From: Neocallimastix lanati (nom. inval.)
Lineage: Eukaryota > Neocallimastigomycota > Neocallimastigomycetes > Neocallimastigales > Neocallimastigaceae
NCBI GenBank assembly: GCA_016946835.1
Contig: JACVTC010000116.1
Span: forward strand, 55,001-100,000
Direction: 5' to 3'
Length of the DNA: 45,000 nucleotides
Numbering within the stretch: the first letter of the stretch is position 1; the number at the start of each line of letters is the position of its first letter. Positions 32,865 to 43,342 of this stretch are shown piece by piece. The position numbers were made by a program, and so were the translations under genes. Under the pieces are notes generated by a model. It was not told the origin of the DNA. It did not search any database and saw only the letters and a program-made list of their open reading frames with translations.

Positions 32865-35800
32865 TATAAAAATAATAATAATAATAATAATAATAATATT
32901 AATATTAATAAAATATTTATATATTAATAATTCTATATATTTATTATTATAAATTAATAACTAATAGGTATCCCTATGTTTATTAGAAGAATGGTAACAT
33001 GGATGTTAGATGAAGGTAAAGCATGTAAAATGGATAATATGGGATATTTAACAGTACTTACTGATGATCTTGAAGAAATTATACCTGGTGGTGATCTTGA
33101 AAGTATTATTATTACCCAATTTGATAGACTCCAACCTAATATGCAATCATTTCTTCGAGTGGCATCTGTTATTGGACAACAATTTTATGTATATGATATT
33201 ATGCAATATATATATTCATCTTCAAAAAAGAAAGATATACAAAATACCCTAAATGCTATTAAATATTTAGATATAGATAAATTAGATAAATACAATTTTC
33301 TAAAAAAAGTAGATTCACCGAATGATAGCAATTGGTTATATGTTTGCTATATGTTTATTAGTTCTAACGTGCAAAAATCTATATATAAAATGATGACATT
33401 TGATCAAAGAACGAAAATTCACTCCTTTCTTGCACATTATTATGAACAACAATACTTAGAAAGTTCTGATAAAAAAAATCTCTTAGTTATTGTATATGAG
33501 CATTATTCACATTCTAATAAGAAGAAAAAAACAAGAAAATATCTTGAACTAGTGTGTAGATATTTCTATCAAATTAGATCTATGCATGAAACTATCAAAT
33601 ATTATAAATTATTATTTAAGATGTTTGAAGATGAGGATAGTTCTTTAATTATGGAAATTAGTAATGAAACACTAAGTCAATGGCATAGAGAATTGGGTGA
33701 TGCATATTTACAGATCATGATGTATAAAGAAGCTGAAAAACACATCAGCATTGCTTTAGAATTAATGAAAATTAGTTTACCTAAGAGTAATTTAACCATA
33801 AAGATAAAAGAAAGTATATACAATTCAAAACATAAAGCTTTAATAAAAAATAACTTTAAGGCTGAAATTGAGTATAAAAATAAAGATCGTACTGAAGCTA
33901 TAAGAAATTGTTTATTAGGTTTAAGTGAAATTTATAATGAACAACATGTACTAAAATATTTTTTAATGACTGTAAAACTTGGAATTCTTTATTCTGTAAA
34001 ATTATATCCAGATCCTCAGTTTGCACAGTTATTAACAATGTATGGACTTAATCTTTTAATCAAATCTAAAAGTGATATGCAATACGATCTTAGTTGGGTT
34101 TATCTATTAAAAGCCGAAGAAGTAATTTTTAATCAAAATGAAAATACCATCAATCATTTAATTACGTACGATAATTTAGGTTTAGCTAATTTTATTATTG
34201 GAAAATGGAACATTGCTGCAAAAAAATTTGATAATCTTATTAGATTGGGTTATGACTTGAATGAACGTAGTTATATATACAAAGGTATGATATAAATATT
34301 AAAAAGTCACTAAAACAAAAAAAAAATATTAAAAAATAATATGAAAGATGTAAGAAAAATAATAAAATAAAGTAAAATAAGACAAAATAGAATAAAATAA
34401 ATAGAAGAATATGAGTATAGAAGTACTGATTGAATAAAATAAAATAAAATAAATAGAAGAATATGAATATAAAAGTTCTGATTGAATAAAATAAAATAAA
34501 ATAAATAAGAGAAAATGAATATAAAAGTACTGATTGAATAAAATAAAATAAAGTAAAATAAAATAAAATAAAAAAAAATAAATTAAAATAAATTAAAACA
34601 GAATAAAATAAAACAAAATAAAACAAAATAAAATAAGAAATAAATTAAATTAACATTAATAATAAATTTAAAAATTTAAACATAAATAAATATAACTTTT
34701 TAATAATAATATTCAATTTTTAAATACTTAATTTATGATTTTTATGTAAATTAAAAATTAGGTTTGACATTAAGATCATTTATGGAATTCCATAGGGGAA
34801 ATTTTAAAATTAGTTCAAAATTTGCAAAGGAACTGTATTATAAAGGCATTGAAAGGAATAATTGGAAAAATAAATGTTTATCAACTTCTTTAATTTATTT
34901 AAATTATTTAGCCATTGATGATGAAGATGATATGTCATTAGTATTAAATATGATGAAGCTAATAGAGCAATTGGGTGATAAACCTGAAACAGTTAATTAT
35001 ACCATTCAGTTATTATTCTATGCTTTAATGGCTGATGTAAAATATAGATTACATGTAGACATATTAAAAAATTTTTGGCATAATATGAAGAAATGTATAA
35101 ATATTTTAAATAAATTAAATCGTTCAAGTTGGGTTATTCTACTATGTTTTAATCATTTTATTGAAATGTTATATGAATGTTATAATCAAGATGTTTTTCA
35201 CTATGGAGGAGAACAATGTAAAATCTGTCTCAGTATATTGAATAAAATGATTGATATATTAGAACATCATTTTCAATCCTACTTGTTATCAATTCCTTTC
35301 TTATCTTTATGTTATGGCTTAAAGTATCTTATATTTGGTAAAATATCGGAAGCTATTAAATCATGGAAAAAGGGTATTATATATAATGGTTCTGATCGTA
35401 ATTTAACTGGAATACCATATTTCAATGGTATTATTTATTCGAAGCTTGTAGAATATTGTGGAAGTCAAGCTGAAATTCAAAAGTATAATTCATTGTTTAT
35501 TCAATTAAAGGAAGCCTATAATCTTTCAATAGATAATCCAAAGCCATTACAACCAGAAGAAATAAAGCAACCCGTTACATTAAATACAAATAATAATAAA
35601 GAAGGCTTGTTTACGAAATTTATGAGATTTAGAGCTATTATTAATACAATGGAAAATACTGTTGAATCCTCAACAACACCAAATGCATCACTAGATACTA
35701 GAGGTTCAGCAACATATCAAGCTGATGATTTAATACATCATGGATTACCAAATAATAGTAAAGTTATGTTATCTAGTACAGTTGAGAATACAATTAATAA

Positions 35801-35912
35801 AGGTATGACAAATAAGCCATCAACAATAGTAACAAATCAAACAGGTCAAATATCAATAGCACAACAAAAAAGTTTTTATACTCCAAAATTCAGAACATCG
35901 TATTATGGATGA
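28036..35912 (+). CDS. ADCY10: Soluble-type adenylyl cyclase (ADCY10-like), 12 exons, 1748 aa
   Basis: It converts ATP to cAMP; animal homologues are bicarbonate-responsive. Exons: 28036-28246, 28581-28706, 29068-29079, 29350-29619, 29765-29812, 30011-30609, 30832-30861, 30981-31005, 31138-31513, 31694-32775, 32968-34284, 34762-35912; 5247 nt, all phases close. C1 domain (about 61-225): both metal-binding Asp, Asp68 in VIADISGYS and Asp118 in IKFAGDAV. C2 domain (about 318-475): FDKG-like DDKG, then SDYSVVGDSVNMAAR with the transition-state Asn438 and Arg442. Next comes a STAND-type NTPase-like region: the Walker A position reads GDEGLGLI (541-548), without the Lys and Ser/Thr; Walker B-like VIIIDHVQWSDP (Asp828) is kept. 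An Asn/Ser-rich insert (about 655-745) separates them. The rest is TPR-like helical repeats and a disordered tail. It is slightly longer than mammalian sAC. Catalytic activity is likely; NTPase activity is doubtful. Confidence 0.93.
29068..29079 (+). other. 12-nt microexon of the adenylyl cyclase
   Basis: TAAAATTTGCTG lies between an AG (29066-29067) and GTAAAT. With one base from exon 2 and two from exon 4 it encodes Ile-Lys-Phe-Ala and the first base of Gly. This restores GGDLIKFAGDAV, the family's GGD-x-x-KFAGDA signature. Without it the join would read GGDLRDAV. Confidence 0.85.
32805..32897 (+). repeat. (AAT)n microsatellite in cyclase intron 10
   Basis: A nearly perfect AAT array fills much of the intron between 32776 and 32967, with short ATTATAAAA interruptions. 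Confidence 0.85.
34390..34560 (+). repeat. 52-bp minisatellite in cyclase intron 11
   Basis: Three units plus a partial one: 34390-34431, 34432-34483, 34484-34535, then a partial unit. Each has GAATAAAATA..., AAATAGAAGAATATGA and ends near GTACTGATT (GTTCTGATT in unit 2). A related repeat occurs in the thiamine pyrophosphokinase intron at 42013-42125. Confidence 0.8.
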
Positions 35913-36160
35913 AAATTTTTTTTGCTTCTATATAAATAATAAAAAATTTCTTTTTTTTTTGCTATTGTATACTAAAAATTTAGGGGATATATCTTATAAA
36001 AATATTTTGAGAAAAAAATCAATATGAGCACTTATTAAAACCTTTTTAATATAAATAATTATCATAAAAATTATCAAAAATACTTCAATAAATTATTTTT
36101 ATATTTATTAACTACTGCATCATTGTATAAATATTATCATCAAGTTAATCAAGTTATATA

Positions 36161-36191
<31 letters not shown>

Positions 36192-36464
36192 GATAAAATT
36201 TAATGTAAATTATAGCATACCATATAATTAAAAAAATTATATAATATATATATATATATAATTTATGTGTAAAATACTTTATTTAGTAATTACGAATATT
36301 TTACTAAAGAAATGTATTTTATTAATAATACTTAAACGTATCAATAATCTATTATTAATAAATAGTTTTTTATTATAATTAGTATATAATTCTAATACTA
36401 ATTATGATAATGTAATACAATAAATTTTAATATATGTTTTTTATTTTTTTTTTTTTTTTAAACC

Positions 36465-36495
<31 letters not shown>

Positions 36496-36695
36496 AACAA
36501 TAAAAAAAAATTTATCATATATTCCAAATTATATTTTCATATAATTCATTAACTTGTTATTACCTATTGACATATATGTATTAATAACTTATTTAAAAAA
36601 TTATAAAAATCAAATATATGTACAAATTATACGTAAAAAGTATTTTATATTAATTATATATAAATTATATTTTAAATTATTATTATTATTATTAT

Positions 36696-36726
<31 letters not shown>

Positions 36727-36779
36727 GATTTGTTATATATTATTTGGTTTGTACAAAGAAAAATGGTTAATTAATTCAG
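35913..36779. other. Spacer between the convergent cyclase and GH26 genes
   Basis: It holds both 3' UTRs. It contains poly-A at about 36164-36191 and a T16/A29 inverted pair (36444-36459 and 36465-36493) with a 5-nt loop. Short ORFs here are homopolymer translations. Confidence 0.6.
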
Positions 36780-38769
36780 TTATTGATTAAAAATTAATAA
36801 TAATAATAATAATAATAATGTAAACATCATGTTTGTAGAATTATTTATCCCAGTTGATTCCATGGTACCATTTAAAGTAGATACATTATTATTAATGAGT
36901 TTATTATTCAAATTAAAACATCTATCTTTGTCTATTTTACAAGACTATTTAATTATTTCAATAATAATTTTTATTTAAAATAAATAAAATTATTAATATT
37001 ATAAATATTTATATGATGAAATCTAATAAAAAATTTATATATATTACTTTAATATATATAATATTTATATTTAATATTTTTATATAAAATAATATTAATT
37101 TACTTTTTCATTTTCCCATCCCCAAAGAGAGACCCCATCAGTGCCTGTTGCGGTAACATCGCATGATTTACAAGTTGGAAATCCATTTGAAACTGTCTTA
37201 ACTTCATAATCTAATGATTTTGTTGCAAAAGATGGTAAATCTGATTGAGTAATAACATAGTTACTGTTATAAACACTTTTAATATATTCAGGAGTATTAT
37301 AGATATTATCACTATTATTTAAAATATATTCATTATTCCAGGTACAAAAGAAACTCCAGGTAATTCTCTCTTTCATACAAGATTCAATATCAGGTAAACT
37401 ACCATTTTCAGATAATGCAATAATTTTTTTATTTCCTACTTGATTAAGTAAAGAATTATATTTTGAGGCAAATGAACTATGTTTATCATAAACATCTTCT
37501 GAGATTATGTCGACATATTCATCTCCTGGGTACCAATTACCAATTCCTCCATTCCAACACCATATTAAATTATTCAATTTATGAACTTTGGTAAATCTTT
37601 CATACATCATTTTATACAGCGCTACACATGGTTCGGGACCTTTAGCACCCCACCAAAACCAACCTCCAGAAGCTTCATGTAATGGTCTCCAAATAATTGG
37701 AATATCTTTGTCTTGTAGTATTTTTATTTGTGAAGCAATATAATCCATATCTGCCATAATACTTTTATATTCATTGGTACCTTCAATTAGAGCTTTAGTT
37801 ATATCGAAATCAACATTTTTAGTATAGAAACTAACTTGACCATCACTTCCTTTTTTATTCCAATGCCACTGAGCATGTAATATTCCTTTTCCTTCATATT
37901 TCTTCCACCAAGCTAAAACCATATCAGCAATACTATCATCTGGTTTCCAGTCATGATCTAGAGATTCAAACTATTTATTATTTAAAAGTATTAAAATATC
38001 ATAATATTTAGAATATAATTATAATGATACTATTAATGAATAATTAATATAACAATTAATATATTAATATATATTATTTATAATAAATCACTTTTAAAAA
38101 TAAGAAATATTATTTTATATTTTACAATAAAGTCAACATTGAACATTGCTGGAGTTTTTCCAGTAATTTTTTTTATATAATCGAATTCTTCAGTTTCTAA
38201 ATATCCTGCAGAACCAACTTGTCCTGATATTATTCTTTAATTTTATAAAGTAATTTATATTATTATTATTATTATTATTATTATTTTAATACTTTTGTAT
38301 TTACAATATATATATATTCTTATGCTTTAAAATAAGAAAAAAAATATTACTAAAAAAATTTATATTAAATTTATAAATATTAAATACTTTTTCCCAAAAT
38401 TATTCACAAGATAATTATATAATAATTTGGTTGAAGAAGTTGAATTTGGATTTGTTAGATTGTCATATCCATAAACATTTTGGACTATACAGTTTATATT
38501 TAATATTAAACATTATAAAAATTAATTATATTAATATTTTATTATTCTTAACATTAATGTTATTACTACTTTTATTATTAGTTAAATTACTCACATATAA
38601 ATATTAATATACTAATTAAAATATTATAATTTTTTCTTTACTTTTTAAATAAATAATTATTTATGCTATAATTAATAATGATAATTTTATATATAATTAA
38701 AAAAAAAAAAAAAAAGTTAAATTACTCACATATAAATATTAATATACTAATTAAAATATGTATATTCAT
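36780..38769 (-). CDS. Secreted GH26 mannanase-like glycoside hydrolase with dockerin-like module and hydrophobic C-tail (5 exons)
   Basis: GH26 enzymes mostly hydrolyse beta-1,4-mannans. Minus-strand exons: 38769-38730, 38484-38388, 38234-38126, 37970-37104, 36944-36780; 1278 nt, 425 aa, phases close. Residues 1-19 (MNIHILISILIFIFQNVYG) act as signal peptide. The catalytic domain (about 30-330) has ISGQVGSAGY, the acid/base Glu181 in WRPLHEASGGWFWW, and the nucleophile Glu270 in ALSENG. A CBM10/fungal-dockerin-like module follows: NGFPTCKSCDVTATGTDG...WGWENEK joined across the last intron to SCKI (about 345-375). This suggests docking to a cellulosome-like complex. The final ~50 residues are Asn/Ser/Thr-rich and end MMFT, eight Leu, IFNQ, resembling a GPI-attachment signal. 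If intron 4 were retained, a stop at 37095 would cut the dockerin. Substrate and anchoring are inferred; the GH26 fold is clear. Confidence 0.9.
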
Positions 38770-38935
38770 AACTTTATAATTTTTTCTTTACTTTTGAAAT
38801 AAATAATTATTTATGCTATAATTAAAAATGATAATTTTATATATAATTTAAAAAAATAGCTTTAAAATTGAAATAAATAATTATTTATGCTATAATTAAT
38901 AATGATAATTTTATATATAATTAAAAAAAAATAGA
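38580..38935 (-). repeat. Tandem duplication of the GH26 promoter/first-exon region
   Basis: Three related units: 38580-38701, 38715-38856 and a shorter 38868-38930. All contain the block AAATAAATAATTATTTATGC. The first two also share the block carrying exon 1 and its donor. Only 38715-38856 has the ATG; the unit nearer the gene body has lost 15 bp including it. Confidence 0.8.
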
Positions 38936-41095
38936 TTTAAAAAAAAAATAAACTTTTTCTTGATATTTATATAATTTTTTCTATCTATAAAAGTATTGAT
39001 TTATTTAAACTAATATACAATTTTCAAATTGAAATATCTTTTTTTTTTTTTTTTTTAATATTATATAATATTAAAGTATTTTAATAAGTTTAATTATACT
39101 TTATATTAATTAATTTATATAATTAGAAACTAATTATATAAAATAACAATATATAATTAATATTTAAAACTTCATTTAATATAATAAATATCTAAACTAA
39201 AGCTTAAATTTTAATTTTTTTTTTTAATAAAATAAAATTAGTAATTCCTATGGAATTAAAAAAGAATTATTATTATTGTAATTATGATTGTATAAAAATA
39301 ATTATATTATTTATGGTATACAGGAAATTAATTATATTAATTTTATGTTCCACAACAAATTGTTTCATAAAAAATAAAATTTTTTGCTTTTTTTTATGAT
39401 AAAAACAAACCTTGTTAATTATTTATATACTAATTGAATTTATACCTATAAATAAATTTTTAATATATCATGGAAAATTAAATTTAATATTTATTTATTA
39501 AATCATTTCATTATAAACAAAAGCATAAAAATAAAATTAATAATAATTAAAAATTAACGGACTATTTATATTATTATCATATTTATCATTTATTAATTTT
39601 AATCATTATTATTATTTTACTTTAATATAATTCTTTGCATTCATTAGTGTTTTTTTATATTATTTTTAAACATTAGAATTAATTTTAATTAGGTAAATGA
39701 AGTCTTTTATCATAATTTTTACTTTTATAAATAATTAAAAAATTATATAATTTATATGAGATGAATATATCTAAGATATTAATTAAAATTAATTAATAAT
39801 ATATTAATGTAGAATATAAAGACATTATATAAACTTTATATATTTTTTTTAAAATATTTTTTTTTTTAAAATATTTTACTGAAATATAAAATATTTTAAA
39901 TAATATATATATATATTTATTTACTAATAAAAAAAATATATATATATATTAATAATAAATTTTAAGTAATATTTTGTTTATTATACATTTTAAAGAAATT
40001 ATTTTAAAACAATATGGATTTATTTATATACTAATTTAATTATTTATTATAAAATTAAATCATAGTATACTTTTTTTAATATAAAAATATTCCCCATATT
40101 CTTATATTAATTTAAAAATATATACTGATTAATTTTTATATGAGTATAAAATATACATATATTTTATTTAATAATTAAAAAAATTCATATTTATTACTAT
40201 TATTGTTATTTATAATAACAATCATAATAGTAATAAATAATTTCAGTTATATTAAAAATTATTATTTATTATTAGTAATATGTATTTTAATTACCATTGA
40301 ATTGTATTATGTTTAATGAAAGGTTTTATTAAAGAAATTTAAAACTATTTATTAAAATTATTTTTTCATTTTTTTATTATTTATTTATACAATTATTATT
40401 TAAAAAAAATGAATTGCTAAATTATAAAATATTTTTAAATATGTATATTTTTCATTTTTTTATAATTTATTTATTTATATAATTATTATTTAAAAAAAAA
40501 AATGAATTGCTAAATTAAATATTTGCAATATGTATATTTTTTAAGTATTATTAAAAATAAATAAAAAAATTCTAATATTATTATTAATAAAAATATTTAC
40601 CATAAAAAATTTAGAAATGATTTTTTTTGGGTTAAAATTAACTTTTAAATATATGGGTATAAATTAGTAATTTTTAGATTAATAAATAACTTGTTTACTA
40701 ATATTAAATTTTTAATTTTTTTTTTTTTTTATATTAAAAATAATAAAAATATTTTCATCTTTTTCGTGCTTTTTTTTTTTTTTAAAATGCGAATAATATT
40801 TATTTAAAATTTAATTTAATGGAGAGAACGAAAATAATTTATATAAAAATTCATTTTCAAATCATAAAAATAAAAAATATATATTTGACAAACATTAAAA
40901 TAGTATTAAAATAGTGTTTTTTTTGTTAATAAATATATTTACCTTAAAATCAATATTATAATAAAATATATAATACAATAATGTAATGTAATGTAATACA
41001 AAATTTTAAAAATTTTCTTAATATATTAATATTATAATATTAAATATGAAAATAAATTCCAAAAATTATATATATCAATCAGAATTATTCAATTG

Positions 41096-41128
<33 letters not shown>

Positions 41129-41131
41129 AAT

Positions 41132-41163
<32 letters not shown>

Positions 41164-41233
41164 AAAATAAAAAAGAAAAAGAAAAATATTTAATATATAA
41201 ACTTAAAACAATAATATACAAATTAGAGTAAAA
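38936..41233. other. A/T-rich spacer between divergent GH26 and thiamine pyrophosphokinase genes
   Basis: A 2.3-kb shared upstream region. No gene is supported. A short direct repeat occurs at about 40370-40410 and 40450-40520 (ATTTATTTATACAATTATTATTT-like followed by AAATGAATTGCTAAATTA). Poly-A run at 41098-41126. Confidence 0.6.
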
Positions 41234-41901
41234 ATGGATGTCGAATTAGAATGGTCAACCGAATTCATATATAGCGATTATAGTATGTATACAAATGGTG
41301 CACCTTCATTAATGATATTAAATTACGTATTACCAAGGAAAGAGATATTAGATAGGCTTTGGAAAAAAGGTTTATATATAAATTGAAATCAATATATATG
41401 ATTAAATAAAAATTTTTTAGTAATAATAAATGTACCAATATCATATTTAAAAATACTGTTATATAGCTAAATTTAAGATTTGTGCTGATGGGGGTACAAA
41501 TCGTTTATATAATTATTTTAAAAATGATCCAGCAGAGAGAGAAAAGTAAATATCTACAATATATTTTAATAAGAATAAAAAGATAGAAAAATAAAAATTT
41601 TTTTATGCAATACAAATGAGATTCATAATATTAATAAAATAAATAAATAAAAAATAAAAGATACATTCCTGATTATATATGTGGAGATTTAGATTCTGTA
41701 AAACCAGAAATATTAGAATATTATTTAAAAAGAGGTTCTCAAAAGAAATTATTATATGACCAAGATTATACCGATTTTCAAAAATCTTTAATGTTTTTAA
41801 ATTCTCTCGAAGGAGATGAGTCTTTCGAAAAGGTACTTTAAAATTGTGTAATTTTGGAATTTCAGAAAAAAAAGTAATAATAAATAGAAAAATGAAAAAT
41901 G

Positions 41902-41950
<49 letters not shown>

Positions 41951-43083
41951 ATATATAAAATAGAATAAGATAAAATGCAATAGAATGGAATAGAATAGAG
42001 TAAAATAAAGTAGAATAAAATAAATAGTAGAATATAAGAAAAGTACGGATTGAATAAAATATAATAAAATGAAATAAAATAAATAGTAGAATATTAAATA
42101 AGAAAAGTACAGATTGAATAAAATAAAATACAATAAGTAAAAAACTCCATGGTATAAAAATTTATTTTAAGATATGTGATATTTGTGAATTATTTATAAT
42201 TTATTATTAAAACTTTTATAAATTAAAATTTTACAAATTTCATATTGGACAATTTTATAAAGAATGATCTCTATGTGTTAGGTGCACTTAACGGAAGATT
42301 TGATCATACTATTTCTAATGTATCGACTTTATATAAAGTTCCTTTAAATAAACATGTATATTTAATATCAAATGAAAGTATAGTATTTTTATTAAATAGA
42401 GTAAGTAAAAATAAAATATTAATGAAAAAAAAAAAATTTTTTTTTTCTTTGTTTGTTTCCTTAATAATTAATAATTTAAAAAAATTTTTTTTCTTCATAT
42501 ATAGGGAAATCATAAAATATATTGTTTTCCAAAGTATGAAGGACCTACATGTGGACTTTTACCTGTTGGTGTTAATGAAGCAAATGTAATGACCTTAGGT
42601 CTAAAATGGAATTTAGGTATTTTAATAAAATTTATATATTTAATAAATATATATATTATTATTAAAATAATTAATTAATACGAATTCTCACTATATATAT
42701 ATATTTAATGGAAACCTCGAAAATAATAATTATTTGAATAAATATATACATATTATTGATTTAAAAAATAATATTCTTTGAAACAAAGATGGATCTTTCC
42801 CTTTATCTTTTAAAACAATTATAAGTAGTTCAAATGCTTTTGAACATCCAGAACAAGAAATTAATGAAGTTATTGTTGATACGGTAATTATTAAACATAA
42901 AAGTTATAATTGATATAATTTTGATAACAAAATTTTCGTTTTTTTTTTTTTTTTTTTTTTTTTTGAATAAATAATATATATATCTATAAATATATATTTT
43001 TATTTAAATTAATAATATATTTTTATATTTTTTAGGATCAACCATTATATTGGTCTATTGAGTGTAATTTGAATGATGAATAA
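41234..43083 (+). CDS. THI80: Thiamine pyrophosphokinase (7 exons)
   Basis: It transfers pyrophosphate from ATP to thiamine to make thiamine diphosphate, in the cytosol. Exons: 41234-41369, 41467-41545, 41661-41832, 42263-42400, 42505-42616, 42789-42883, 43036-43083; 780 nt, 259 aa, a normal length for the family, with all phases closing. Motifs in order: KICADGGTNRLY (49-60), DYICGDLDSVKPE (76-88), DQDYTDFQKSL (105-115; the family usually has DQDTTDF, so Thr is replaced by Tyr), LGALNGRFDHTISN (135-148), EGPTCGLLPVG (187-197; usually EGxWCGLIPVG), TLGLKWNL (205-212), and the C-terminal VDTDQPLYWSIE. The exon 4 start is set by AG at 42261-42262: it gives phase 0 and NDLYVLGALNGRFDH. The upstream ATG at 42245 is intronic. 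No TPP riboswitch was recognised in the leader or introns. Confidence 0.94.
41902..41948 (+). repeat. Poly(A)47 run in thiamine pyrophosphokinase intron 3
   Basis: The longest homopolymer in the window, about 70 nt after the GTACTT donor of intron 3. Confidence 0.9.
42013..42125 (+). repeat. Minisatellite in thiamine pyrophosphokinase intron 3, related to the cyclase intron repeat
   Basis: Two units (about 42013-42051 and 42052-42115) plus a partial copy: GAATAAAATA..., AAATAGTAGAATAT..., GAAAAGTAC(G/A)GATT. Same order of blocks and same orientation relative to the gene as 34390-34560. Confidence 0.75.
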
Positions 43084-43151
43084 TTTTTTATTTTTATGTT
43101 ATATTTATTTTATTTTATTATATTATATTTTCATGAAAAAATATTAATAAC

Positions 43152-43198
<47 letters not shown>

Positions 43199-43289
43199 TA
43201 AATAAAAATATCAAGATAATAAAAATAAATAGAAAAATAATAAATAAAATAGAAAAATAAAATAAAATAAAATAAAGAATAAAAATTTA

Positions 43290-43342
<53 letters not shown>

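Noticed and set aside
34240-34626. 128-residue minus-strand ORF
   Set aside because: Antisense translation of the intronic AAATA minisatellite as Phe/Tyr/Leu repeats.
41603-42133. 176-residue minus-strand ORF
   Set aside because: Antisense to exon 3 of thiamine pyrophosphokinase plus its poly(A) and minisatellite intron; it has a long Phe run.
41234-43083. Possible TPP riboswitch in the thiamine gene
   Set aside because: Fungal TPP riboswitches sit in introns of other thiamine genes; no conserved CUGAGA-like core with paired arms was seen here.
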